Source of the DNA: DAISJI01 sp964559835
GTDB lineage: Bacteria; Acidobacteriota; Terriglobia; Terriglobales; Acidobacteriaceae
NCBI GenBank assembly: GCA_964559835.1
Contig: CAZLJE010000021.1
Location: 30,512 to 94,511 of the forward strand
Direction of reading: 5' to 3'
DNA length: 64,000 nucleotides
Made by a program: the position numbers and the translations under genes. How positions within the stretch are numbered: the stretch's first letter is position 1; each line of letters starts with the position of its first letter. The notes under the pieces are model-generated. The model saw nothing but the letters and a program-made list of their open reading frames with translations. It was not told where the DNA came from and ran no database searches. Positions 8,150-15,970 of the stretch are shown in pieces.

Positions 8150-8168
8150 GCCCTACGCCCTGAGCCCT
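8150..8168. repeat. Right 19-bp inverted repeat flanking the four-helix gene
   Basis: Exact reverse complement of 7653-7671. It lies 8 bp after the four-helix gene and next to the 3' end of ppa (minus strand), so it could also act as a transcription stop for either gene. Confidence 0.85.
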
Positions 8169-8173
8169 ACGCC

Positions 8174-8722
8174 CTACTTTGGATGGAAGCCTTTTCTTCG
8201 CTGGGCGCTGTAGCGGAGGAGGGCATCCTCGATGACGGGGAAGGCTTTGGCGGCGGGCTCGATATCGTTGACCTCGACCTCTTTCCCCTCCAACTGCTTA
8301 TAGTCCTGAAAAAAACGACGCAGCATGAGTAGCCGGTGCGCCGGCATTTCGGAAGCTTCCTGATACGAATTGAATTCCGGATCGCCGGTAGCAACGGCGA
8401 CGATCTTGTGGTCATACTTGCCGCTGTCGATCATCGTCATCAGGCCGATGGCGCGCGCTTGAATGATGGTCAGCGGAGCGACGGCCTCCTGGCACAGCAC
8501 CAGAACGTCGAGCGGGTCATCGTCCTCGGCGAGCGTCTGGGGAATGAAGCCATAGTTGGCGGGGTAATAGACAGCGGAATAGAGGACACGGTCGAGCATG
8601 ATCATGCCGCTCGTTTTATCGAGTTCGTACTTCACGCTGGAACCGAATGGGATCTCAATGATGCCGCGGAATTCGCGCGGCAGTTGATCGCCGGGGGAAA
8701 CGTCATGCCAGGGATGGACCAT
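8174..8722 (-). CDS. ppa: Inorganic pyrophosphatase
   Basis: This 182-residue protein is a family I soluble pyrophosphatase, which hydrolyses pyrophosphate to phosphate in the cytosol and needs Mg2+. It has the signature DDDPLDVLVL (about residues 67-76) with the metal-binding aspartates, and YPANYGFIPQTLAEDDD just before it. The N-terminal EIPFGSSVKYELDKTSG is also typical. The start at ATG 8722 gives the expected N terminus. It stands alone between the four-helix gene and a repeat-containing spacer. Confidence 0.97.
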   Translation of the reverse strand: MVHPWHDVSPGDQLPREFRGIIEIPFGSSVKYELDKTSGMIMLDRVLYSAVYYPANYGFIPQTLAEDDDPLDVLVLCQEAVAPLTIIQARAIGLMTMIDSGKYDHKIVAVATGDPEFNSYQEASEMPAHRLLMLRRFFQDYKQLEGKEVEVNDIEPAAKAFPVIEDALLRYSAQRRKGFHPK

Positions 8723-8756
8723 GTCTGAGACTAGATGTTAGCGCAGTAAGATTGGG

Positions 8757-8846
8757 TTCGGAAATTGGTGATTGAGTGATTTGTGATTGGTGATTTGGGT
8801 CCGGTCGAGAAGCAATCACTCAATCAAAAATCAATCAATCGCTAAA
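8757..8846. repeat. GTGATTG word-repeat with inverted copy
   Basis: Words such as GTGATTGAGTGATTTGTGATTG on one side (8764-8795) face CAATCACTCAATC-type words (8814-8840) on the other, able to pair imperfectly. The same word family appears at 35198-35285 and 63413-63482. It occupies the upstream region of ppa. Confidence 0.7.
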
Positions 8847-8854
8847 TGAGGAAC

Positions 8855-8883
8855 GGCCGCCAGCGGGGGGAACGCTGGCGGCC
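8855..8883 (-). terminator. Perfect GC-rich hairpin after the receiver gene
   Basis: An 11-bp perfect stem (8855-8865 with 8873-8883) and a 7-nt loop lie 51 bp beyond the stop of the minus-strand gene at 8934-9329. No T run follows, so it may be a weak or factor-assisted terminator. Confidence 0.5.
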
Positions 8884-8933
8884 TTGGGAATCCACAGGCG
8901 GGGTGTCAGTCGCCTGTGGTGGGACAACCTGGT

Positions 8934-9329
8934 TTACGCGGCCCGCGCGATACCCTCGCCTCCCCCCACCTCGTCTGATACGCGGCTGCGCAGCAGGACT
9001 TGGATGGTCGGGACGAGCAGGCCGGCGCCGCTGGATTTCTGAATGACGGCATCAACCGTCTCCGGGACGGATGGCAGCGGCATGACTGACGAAAGCATGA
9101 CGATCGGAATCGTCTCGTTGTGATGACGGAAATAGGAAAGCAGGTCGGCAACTTCAATGTCGGGAAGCCGGCGATTGACGATCACGGCGTCGATGTCGCG
9201 GGAGGCATACTGCTTGACGGCGTCGTAGCCATTCGCGGTGGGGATCACGCGAAAACCGGCGTTCGACATCTCGCGCAGTTCATCGAACCCGAGACTCCAT
9301 TCGTGGCTGACGCAAAGAATGTTCGTCAT
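8934..9329 (-). CDS. Stand-alone pseudo-receiver domain (response-regulator fold)
   Basis: The start is set at ATG 9329 (131 residues, MTNILCVSHEW) because the longer upstream frame is composed of repeat-rich non-coding sequence. The pattern of alternating hydrophobic strands and helices and the late IVMLSSV and VIQKSSG motifs fit a CheY-like receiver. S80 and K98 occupy the conserved Thr/Ser and Lys positions. However, the acidic pair near the N terminus is replaced by S8-H9-E10, and the phospho-acceptor Asp is replaced by N52 (VIVNRRLPD). It should therefore not be phosphorylated in the usual way. It has no output domain and no adjacent kinase. The receiver assignment is by pattern; the function is unknown. 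Confidence 0.65.
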   Translation of the reverse strand: MTNILCVSHEWSLGFDELREMSNAGFRVIPTANGYDAVKQYASRDIDAVIVNRRLPDIEVADLLSYFRHHNETIPIVMLSSVMPLPSVPETVDAVIQKSSGAGLLVPTIQVLLRSRVSDEVGGGEGIARAA

Positions 9330-9485
9330 TTCCGTGACCTCGCTAACACCCAGGAACAGTGCACCGGGCGTGCCAATCGCTAAGCGATTGAATCTCCGGC
9401 GACTCTGGCGGATACCGGGATTCCGGTACATGTACTTCTGTGCTGCGGCGGGAAAATATTCCCCGGACGTGTTAACCAGGGGTTG

Positions 9486-9519
9486 CCACGGATCAACACG
9501 GAAAATTGTTGATCCGTGG
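9486..9519. repeat. 13-bp perfect inverted repeat
   Basis: Arms 9486-9498 and 9507-9519 pair perfectly around an 8-nt loop. Related words (CCGTGGTCATCCGTG) continue to about 9540, suggesting a decayed repeat tract. Confidence 0.8.
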
Positions 9520-9645
9520 TCATCCGTGCAGATTCGTGGTTGATCTTTCGGTGTCCGGATTCGGACATCGATTTCCCTTGAGCGGATAGCCCTGAGCGCG
9601 AAACCACGGTTTCGCAATGAGTTAGCGCGGACGGACAATTGCTGT

Positions 9646-9717
9646 TGATTCATCTGGAAATCTGCAAATCTTGATCTGCGACAACACTCGACCGATCCCA
9701 GATTTCCAGATGAATCA
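9646..9717. promoter_or_regulatory. 19-bp perfect inverted repeat just upstream of the ADOP permease
   Basis: Arms 9646-9664 and 9699-9717 are perfect reverse complements separated by 34 bp, ending 12 bp before the permease start codon. It could be a two-site operator, a leader hairpin sequestering the start region, or another repeat element. No bound regulator is encoded next to it. The inverted repeat is certain; a regulatory role is inference. Confidence 0.5.
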
Positions 9718-9729
9718 GGGAGAGCTTTC

Positions 9730-12153
9730 GTGGAGAGTTTCTGGCAGGACATCCGGTACGGACTTCGAATGCTGCTCAAGGCGCCAGGGTTTTCGCTGGT
9801 GGCGATCGCCGCGCTGGCGCTGGGTATCGGCGCGAATACGGCGATCTTCAGCGTGGTGAACGCGGTGATCCTGCGGCCGCTGCCGTTCGAGGAATCGAAC
9901 CGGCTGATGATGGTCTTCCACTCCTACCCGGGAATCGGACTGAGCCGGGCGACGATCTCTCCCGTGACCTGGGACTACTACACCCGGAACATGAAGTCGT
10001 TCGAGAGCATGGGCGTGTTCACCAGCTACAAGGTGCCACGCAACCTGACCGGCTCAGGAGATCCGGAGCGCGTGCGGTCGGCGGGCGTGAGCGGAGGATT
10101 TTTCCAGACGCTGCGCGCGCGTCCGATGCTGGGCCGCACCATCAGCGAGGGCGATGACCAGCCCGGCCACGAGCGCGTGGTGGTCCTCGGATACGGCATC
10201 TGGAAGAACCGCTTCGGCGCCGATCGAGGGATCGTCGGACGGACGATCACGCTGGATGGAAACAATTACGACGTCATCGGCGTGATGCCGGCTGAGTTCC
10301 AGTATCCGAGTACGTCCGAGTTGTGGGTGCCGCTGGCGTTCACGCCCGAAGAACGGCAGAAGGTGCAGGTCGAGTACCTGAACATGATCGGGCGCATGAA
10401 GCCGGGCGTCACGCGGCAGCAGGTGGATGCCGAAATGGCGGCGATGACGCGGGGCATTCGTGAAACTTACGCGAAAGAGTTCGAGGGCGACACCTCGGGC
10501 TGGCACGTGATCGCGGAGCCGATGACAGACGTCATTCGCGGTGACCTCCGGCGACCGCTGCTGGTACTGCTGGCGGCCGTCGGTTGCGTGCTGTTGATCG
10601 CGTGCGTCAACGTAGCGAACCTGCTGCTGGCGCGGGCGACGGCGCGGCACAAGGAGATTGCAACACGGCTGGCCATCGGCGCGACGCGGCTTCGTCTCAT
10701 CCGGCAACTGCTCACCGAGAGCGTGGTGCTCGGGATCGTCGGCGGAGTTTTCGGGCTGATGCTCGGATCGGCAGGCGTGCAGGTGCTGCTGCGGCTGTTG
10801 CCGATCGAACTGCCGACCTTCATCAAGATCGACGTGGATCCGATGGTTATGGGCTTCACGCTGGCGGTGTCGATCGGGACGGGGTTGTTGTTCGGGCTGG
10901 TGCCGGCGTTCCAGATATCGATGCCGCGATTGGCGGACGAACTCAAAGAGGGCCGCAGCCAGGTCGGAAGCAGCCGCCACCGGCTGCGCGACCTGCTGGT
11001 CATTGGCGAGATGGGGCTGGCGGTGCTGCTGCTGATCGGCGGCGGGCTGATGATCCGCAGCTTCGTGCGCATCCAGCAGACGCGCTTCGGATTCGATACG
11101 AACAACGTCCTGACTTTCGCTGTGTCCCTGCCGCAACAGAAATACAAAGACCCGTCGCGCACGATCGCATTCGCCGACCAGGCACTGCAACGGATCAACA
11201 ACCTGCCCGGCGTCGAGAGTGCGGCTACGGGTTCGAGCCTGCCCCTGGAAGGCGGATGGACCAGTTCCTATGAGATCCAGGGGAAGAGCATCCAGCCGGC
11301 GCCGCACACGTTCTTCGCGGTGGTCTCGCCGCAGTACTTCAGGACGCTGGGGATCCAACTGCTGCGCGGGCGCACGTTCACCGAGAGCGACCGCGAGAAC
11401 TCGCAACTGGTGGCGATCCTCGACGAGCGCGCCGCCAAGCAGTACTTCGGCAACGAGAACCCGATCGGGCAGCACATCCTGTACGGACGGATGGGCCAGC
11501 AAAAGCCTGAACCGTGGGAGATCGTGGGCGTGGTCGCGCCGGTGAAGCACAGCGACACCATCGCCGATGAGACGAAGGGGCAGACGTACCTGCCGTACAC
11601 GCAGGAAGTCGTGCCGGGGTATGAATTCGCGATCCGAACAAAAGGAGATCCCGCCGCAATAGGCGCGTCGGCCAGAAGCGCCATTCATGAGATCGACCCG
11701 GAGATGCCGCTGTACGACGTCCGGACGATGGAAGAGAGAATGGCCGAGAACCTGGCGCAGCCGCGATTCAATACCGTCCTGCTGGGAGTATTCGGAGGAC
11801 TGGCGCTGGTGCTGGCGGCGGTGGGGATCTATGGAGTTCTGTCCTACACGGTTACGCAGCGCACGCATGAGATCGGGCTTCGAATGGCGCTGGGCGCACA
11901 GCAGGGCGACGTGCTGAAGATGGTCATGAACCACGCGCTGCGATTGGCCGGGACAGGGATTGCGGCGGGAATCGTGGCGGCACTTATAGCGAGCAAAGCG
12001 CTGGCGACGCTGCTGTTCCACATCAGCCGCACCGACCCGGTGACGTATATCGGGATCGTGGTGATCCTGGGCGGTGTCGCGCTCCTGGCAAGCTTTGCGC
12101 CGGCGCGGCGGGCGACGAGGGTGGACCCGATGGTGGCGCTGAGAAACGAGTAA
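9730..12153 (+). CDS. ADOP-family ABC transporter permease (FtsX/MacB type)
   Basis: This 807-residue membrane protein begins with DIRYGLRMLLKAPGFS, the marker of acidobacterial ADOP permeases, followed by a helix and the ALGIGANTAIFSVVNAVILRPLPF motif. It contains two copies of the MacB_PCD plus FtsX unit (about residues 1-400 and 400-807). The first FtsX half has a RHKEIATRLAIGATR-type loop and the second THEIGLRMALGAQ, ending ARRATRVDPMVALRNE. Such fused orphan permeases usually lack an adjacent ATPase, as here. Their substrate is unknown; regulation is often by PadR proteins, but none lies nearby. A 19-bp inverted repeat precedes the gene. Length and motifs agree fully with the family. 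Confidence 0.95.
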   Translation: MESFWQDIRYGLRMLLKAPGFSLVAIAALALGIGANTAIFSVVNAVILRPLPFEESNRLMMVFHSYPGIGLSRATISPVTWDYYTRNMKSFESMGVFTSYKVPRNLTGSGDPERVRSAGVSGGFFQTLRARPMLGRTISEGDDQPGHERVVVLGYGIWKNRFGADRGIVGRTITLDGNNYDVIGVMPAEFQYPSTSELWVPLAFTPEERQKVQVEYLNMIGRMKPGVTRQQVDAEMAAMTRGIRETYAKEFEGDTSGWHVIAEPMTDVIRGDLRRPLLVLLAAVGCVLLIACVNVANLLLARATARHKEIATRLAIGATRLRLIRQLLTESVVLGIVGGVFGLMLGSAGVQVLLRLLPIELPTFIKIDVDPMVMGFTLAVSIGTGLLFGLVPAFQISMPRLADELKEGRSQVGSSRHRLRDLLVIGEMGLAVLLLIGGGLMIRSFVRIQQTRFGFDTNNVLTFAVSLPQQKYKDPSRTIAFADQALQRINNLPGVESAATGSSLPLEGGWTSSYEIQGKSIQPAPHTFFAVVSPQYFRTLGIQLLRGRTFTESDRENSQLVAILDERAAKQYFGNENPIGQHILYGRMGQQKPEPWEIVGVVAPVKHSDTIADETKGQTYLPYTQEVVPGYEFAIRTKGDPAAIGASARSAIHEIDPEMPLYDVRTMEERMAENLAQPRFNTVLLGVFGGLALVLAAVGIYGVLSYTVTQRTHEIGLRMALGAQQGDVLKMVMNHALRLAGTGIAAGIVAALIASKALATLLFHISRTDPVTYIGIVVILGGVALLASFAPARRATRVDPMVALRNE

Positions 12154-12172
12154 GTCAGGTGTCAGGTGTCAG
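12154..12172. repeat. Short GTCAGGT word repeat
   Basis: Three near-copies of TCAGGTG follow the ADOP stop codon. They resemble the words in the 1325-1388 hairpin, but no inverted partner is evident. Confidence 0.5.
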
Positions 12173-12225
12173 GGCCGCATCGCGGAGTAACGAGAATGCT
12201 AGTTTCAGGAGTATGATGTCGGGCC

Positions 12226-12855
12226 GTGACAAACCCACAGGATGAAGCTGGCCGCCTTCGCGAGCTGTACGGCCGCATGAGCGATGCAGAGTTGGAACGG
12301 ATCTGGGCGTCGGAAGACGAGTTGACCGAAGAAGCGGAAGCAGCGCTTCGCCAGGAGATGTCGCACCGTTCTCTTCGGCCGCAGCCCGCCGCTCCAGGCT
12401 ATAGCGTCGCGGAGTATTCAGGAACCGTGACGGTACGGACCTACCGCGATCTTTCCGAAGCTTTGCTTGCAAAGGGCAAACTCGACGCGGCCGGTATCGA
12501 TTGCGAAGTCGCCGACAGCAACATGGCCCGCATGAACTGGTTCTTGTCGAATATGCTGGGCGGAGTGCGGATCCAGGTACATCCTTCGGACGTTGAGAAT
12601 GCTGTTGCTGTGCTGGATGAACCGATCCCGGAGTCGCTGGAGGTCGATGGCATTGGGACCGTCGAGCAGCCTCGCTGTCCGAAATGCAACTCTCTCGACA
12701 TCACTTACGAAGCATTGGACAAAGCGGCGTCGGTTGCAACGATGATGTTAAGAATACCGATCCCGGTACCGGCTGACCGTTGGAAGTGCAACTCCTGCGG
12801 ACAGTACTGGCAGGAAGTGCCCGACGAAAAAGAGCAAGCGACGGAGCCGGAATAG
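12226..12855 (+). CDS. DUF2007-like protein with C-terminal zinc ribbon
   Basis: The 209-residue protein has an acidic, helical N terminus (about 1-55). A domain of about 70-125 follows, in which VTVRTYRDLSEALLAKGKLDAAGIDCEVAD and GVRIQVHPSDVENAVAVLDE match the pattern of DUF2007, a putative signal-transducing, small-molecule-binding fold. The C-terminal half has two cysteine pairs, CPKC and CNSC, forming a likely zinc ribbon around a hydrophobic stretch. It starts at GTG 12226 with no strong ribosome-binding site, so a nearby alternative start is possible. No partner gene suggests a pathway. The domain call rests on pattern recognition. Confidence 0.65.
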   Translation: MTNPQDEAGRLRELYGRMSDAELERIWASEDELTEEAEAALRQEMSHRSLRPQPAAPGYSVAEYSGTVTVRTYRDLSEALLAKGKLDAAGIDCEVADSNMARMNWFLSNMLGGVRIQVHPSDVENAVAVLDEPIPESLEVDGIGTVEQPRCPKCNSLDITYEALDKAASVATMMLRIPIPVPADRWKCNSCGQYWQEVPDEKEQATEPE

Positions 12856-12924
12856 TCCACTCTTCTTTTTTCCAAGCTCATTCCCGGCTGATACACTTTC
12901 GCGTTTACGTCTACAAGGAGCGCC

Positions 12925-14322
12925 ATGTCTCAAACGTTAAAGAAGTACTGTGTTTTGGCCCTCATTCTGGTTATTGCCCTTGCCGTCGGGGCGCAGACCA
13001 CGCCCGCGGATCCCAACATCGATTCGATCGTGCAGGGCGTGCTGCAATCGACGGGTGTGCCGAGCGCGTCGATCGCGGTCGTTAAGGATGGCCGCATCGC
13101 ATACGTTCATGCGTACGGCAGCGCGAGCCTCGATCCGAAGGTGCCGGCGACGACGGCGATGCGCTACAGCATCGGATCGAACAGCAAACAGTTTACGGCG
13201 ACCGCCATTCTGCTTTTGCAAGAGGAGGGCAAGCTGTCGCTTGACGATAAGGTGGGCAAGTACATTCCCGGGCTGACGCGGGCGAACGAAATCAGCATCC
13301 GGCAAATCCTGTCGATGACATCCGGGTATCAGGACGACTGGCCGCAGGACTACGTCATGCCGGAGATGCTCAAGCCGACCACAGTGCAGCACATCCTCGA
13401 CAAATGGGCGAAGATCCCGCTCGACTTCGAGCCGGGAACGAAGTGGCAGTACAGCAATACGAATTATGCTATCGCCGGGCAGATCGTACAGAAGGTCAGC
13501 GGGATGGGCTATTTCCAACTGCTAACGCAGAAGGTCTTCCAGCCGCTGGGGATGAAGAGTGTGCTCAATGTCGACGAGGGCAAGCTGACGCAAAGCGATC
13601 CGACCGGGTACATGCGTTACGCGCTGGGGCCGCTGCATCCGGCGCCGAAAGAGGGTGCGGGATGGCTGTACGCGATGGGCGAATTAGCCATGACGGCAGA
13701 GGACATGGCGAAGTGGGACATCTCGATGATCGACCAGAAGGTCCTGAAGCCGCAGTCGTACAGGATGATGCAGACGGACACACTACTGAATAACGGAACC
13801 GCGACCGGATACGGATTGGGAGTTTCGGTCAGCGGCCGCGGCGGGCATCGGGCGGTCGCGCATACTGGCGAAGTTTCGGGTTTCGTTTCCGCAAACACGG
13901 TATTTCCCGATGACCGTGCCGCAGTCGTGGTCCTGACCAACCAGGACGCGAACGGGGCAGCCAGTACGATCCTGGCGCGAATCGCGGAGACACTGTGGGC
14001 AGCGCCGCAGACCGCATCGACAAAAGAGACCGACACGGCGAAGCAGATCCTCGCCGGGCTGCAGCAAGGCAAGATCGACAGGTCGCTATTCACCGACAAC
14101 GCCAACTTCTACTTCAACGACGTTTGCCTGAACGACAACGCCGACAGCCTGGGTCCGCTGGGCACGATCCAGGAATTCACGCAGACGAACGAAAGCCTGC
14201 GCGGCGGCATGACTGCGCGCAATTACCGCGCAAACATGTCGGGTGGAAAAACGCTCGGCATCAGCACTTTCTGGATGCCGGACGGGAAGATCGAGCAGTA
14301 CATCGTGACGGGGAGAGAGTGA
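12925..14322 (+). CDS. Secreted serine hydrolase of the beta-lactamase/esterase (class C) family
   Basis: This 465-residue protein starts with a signal peptide (KKYCVLALILVIALAVGAQ). The serine-hydrolase fold follows, with S85-x-x-K88 (SNSK), Y176-S-N178 (YSN) and H313-T-G (HTG), which are the three motifs of the family including class C beta-lactamases, D-peptidases and esterases. The last 110 residues after about 350 form a separate region that resembles an NTF2-like or DUF-type accessory domain. The ATG has an AAGGAG ribosome site. The substrate cannot be told from sequence; it need not be a beta-lactam. It ends before a perfect 16-bp hairpin shared with the next gene. Confidence 0.9.
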   Translation: MSQTLKKYCVLALILVIALAVGAQTTPADPNIDSIVQGVLQSTGVPSASIAVVKDGRIAYVHAYGSASLDPKVPATTAMRYSIGSNSKQFTATAILLLQEEGKLSLDDKVGKYIPGLTRANEISIRQILSMTSGYQDDWPQDYVMPEMLKPTTVQHILDKWAKIPLDFEPGTKWQYSNTNYAIAGQIVQKVSGMGYFQLLTQKVFQPLGMKSVLNVDEGKLTQSDPTGYMRYALGPLHPAPKEGAGWLYAMGELAMTAEDMAKWDISMIDQKVLKPQSYRMMQTDTLLNNGTATGYGLGVSVSGRGGHRAVAHTGEVSGFVSANTVFPDDRAAVVVLTNQDANGAASTILARIAETLWAAPQTASTKETDTAKQILAGLQQGKIDRSLFTDNANFYFNDVCLNDNADSLGPLGTIQEFTQTNESLRGGMTARNYRANMSGGKTLGISTFWMPDGKIEQYIVTGRE

Positions 14323-14340
14323 AGCACAATTAAGGATGAA

Positions 14341-14386
14341 GAAGTCAGAATGAAGAATGGAGCTGTCCGCTCTTCATTCTGACTTC
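14341..14386. terminator. Bidirectional 16-bp hairpin between convergent genes
   Basis: Arms 14341-14356 and 14371-14386 pair perfectly around a 14-nt loop. The right arm overlaps the last four codons and stop of the minus-strand gene at 14374. The position between two convergent genes suggests a transcription stop for both. Confidence 0.65.
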
Positions 14387-14871
14387 TGAGTATGTTCGGC
14401 AATCCACGATAAGAATTTCTCGTCGATTCGCGGATGCTCCGGGTCGTGGCCCGCCGCCTGCATTTGCGCCAGCAGCTTGTCCGCTTCATCCGCGGGCATC
14501 TCTGGCAATCGTTTCAGGGCCAGGGCTTCTGAAATGTCCTCGCCGCTGAGTGGCAAGGTCGCGGCTGCGCGGAAGACTTCTGCACGCAGCCCTTCATCTT
14601 CTTCGAATTCACGCAGAACGCCGCGTCGTACCAGCGAGTCCAGCAGCATCATTCGCATACCGATCGCGACGAAGCCGCCGCCTTGCAGCGACTCGATACC
14701 AACTCCCTCGGCGCGCGCGACCGTCAGGCCGACGGCTTTGTTGTCGGCCCATGCCGGCATGAACTTCCAGAGCTTCTGCATGTCAGCAGGATTTGCTTCG
14801 GGTACGGCTTCGCCGTCATTGAGCCGCTTTACCGCGACTTCCATTGCGGCGTGATCCATGTCCTGTTCCAC
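14374..14871 (-). CDS. Hypothetical protein
   Basis: The start is placed at GTG 14871, because AGGAG is 7 nt upstream of it, giving 165 residues. A longer frame to 14910 lacks a ribosome site, and ATG 14859 is an alternative. The sequence is rich in Ala, Glu and Leu, helical, and has no signal peptide or membrane segment. Features include KLWKFMPAWADNKAVGLTVARAEGVGIESL and repeated short acidic helices. No family was recognised and the neighbours (a serine hydrolase and a GNAT protein) give no clear job. The high third-position GC and good ribosome site support it as a real gene. Confidence 0.6.
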   Translation of the reverse strand: MEQDMDHAAMEVAVKRLNDGEAVPEANPADMQKLWKFMPAWADNKAVGLTVARAEGVGIESLQGGGFVAIGMRMMLLDSLVRRGVLREFEEDEGLRAEVFRAAATLPLSGEDISEALALKRLPEMPADEADKLLAQMQAAGHDPEHPRIDEKFLSWIAEHTQKSE

Positions 14872-14968
14872 TTGCGTTCTCCTCGGAACATTCGCGTACG
14901 TTCCTGCCACTCTACGCCGGGAGAGGCGCAGATGCGCAATCTCTCGCTTAGGCGGTAACCGGGAGTCG

Positions 14969-15850
14969 CTAGTACAAGATCGACGGCAGCCACGCGCCGT
15001 GAGGCTCGTTGTACAGGCCGATGGTCATGAGCGTGTTCAGGTGCAGAGCCCGCAGGCCGTTGTCGAGGCACCAACGGAATAGCTCGTAATTACGGACGGG
15101 GACCTGGATGCCCGTAGGGTCAAAGCTGGGCGCGTGCGCGAGCAGGGCGATCAGGTCGCGATTATTTTCGGCGACGGTAAATCCGAAATAGTGAAAGCCG
15201 GTGGAGTATGCGACGATACGCCCGCCATGCTCGGCAACCGTGACGTCGTTCCGGGTTAGCGCATCGGCCAGTTCCCCGGCGCGATCGTGTCCGTGAACGC
15301 GGAAGCAAAGGGCGTTGCATGCCGCCGCGTCGTCGGCGGTCGCACGGCGGAACGAGTACCCGGGGGTGCTACTGCCGATCGCCGGCCCATTCATTCGAGC
15401 TAACGATTCGCGTTCGACGAACCCAAGCTTCGTGTACAGCGATAGAGAACGCATGTGGTAGCCGGCCTGTACCAGGCGGACGCCCGCAAATCCGCGTTCG
15501 TTGCAGCGGGCGAGGACGGCTTCCATGAGCGCGCGGCCCGTGCCCGTATTCTGCGCGTCGGGATCGACGGTGATCGGCCCGATACCGGCGACGGAGTTGC
15601 GCTCATCCAGGCAATTACTCCCCACGATGCGGCCGTCCTGCTCGGCGACAACGCAGTAAAACTTCGGATTCGAGAACATCATCGAGAGGAGCCAGATGCC
15701 AAACTGCGGGTCCGGCGGCATCTCGCGGGGCGAGTTGTGCTGGTCCGCGACGGTGTTAAACGCGTTCCAGCAGATACGTCCGCACTCGGCAGCATCTGCC
15801 GGAGTAGCGCGGCGAACTTGCAAACGTGAACTTACGGCTGGCGTTGACAT
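14969..15850 (-). CDS. Double-domain GNAT N-acetyltransferase
   Basis: Start ATG 15850 is chosen over upstream in-frame codons because GGGGG lies just before it and the family N terminus (LQVRRATPADAAECGRI) follows. The 293-residue protein has an N-terminal GNAT domain whose acetyl-CoA motif reads VDPDAQNTGTGRALMEAVLARC with AGYHMRSLSLYTKLGF downstream. A second, weaker GNAT-like domain begins at YSFRRATADDAAACNALCF. Such tandem proteins may use only one half for catalysis. The substrate is unknown. It is divergent from a secreted amidohydrolase, with a 120-bp gap. Confidence 0.85.
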   Translation of the reverse strand: MSTPAVSSRLQVRRATPADAAECGRICWNAFNTVADQHNSPREMPPDPQFGIWLLSMMFSNPKFYCVVAEQDGRIVGSNCLDERNSVAGIGPITVDPDAQNTGTGRALMEAVLARCNERGFAGVRLVQAGYHMRSLSLYTKLGFVERESLARMNGPAIGSSTPGYSFRRATADDAAACNALCFRVHGHDRAGELADALTRNDVTVAEHGGRIVAYSTGFHYFGFTVAENNRDLIALLAHAPSFDPTGIQVPVRNYELFRWCLDNGLRALHLNTLMTIGLYNEPHGAWLPSILY

Positions 15851-15970
15851 GAGTCCCCCACAATTTTGCGCATTTTGGTTCGGGGTGAACGGAGTTGTCA
15901 ACGCGGTCGCTTGCTTAATCCCGCCCCGCGTCGTATCGTTCCGCCGCACATTCACACGGGGAGAGAGCAA

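Larger units (their letters stand above)
9330..9729. other. Non-coding 400-bp divergent region with two inverted repeats
   Basis: This space separates the minus-strand receiver gene from the plus-strand ADOP permease. No credible gene was seen. It contains a 13-bp perfect palindrome and a 19-bp perfect inverted repeat (annotated separately) and probably the promoters of both genes, but no clear -35/-10 pair was found. Confidence 0.6.

Noticed and set aside
8966..9779. Longer start (281 codons) for the receiver protein
   Set aside because: The upstream part is translated from inverted repeats and intergenic sequence. The short form starts at a family-like N terminus.
10054..12021. 655-codon open frame on the minus strand
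   Set aside because: It is the mirror of the ADOP gene on the plus strand. Its product is a low-complexity mix of Arg, His, Gln and Pro, and high GC keeps opposite frames open.
12925..14322. A beta-lactam resistance enzyme
   Set aside because: The S-x-x-K, YSN and HTG motifs are shared with many esterases and peptidases; nothing in the sequence points to antibiotic breakdown.
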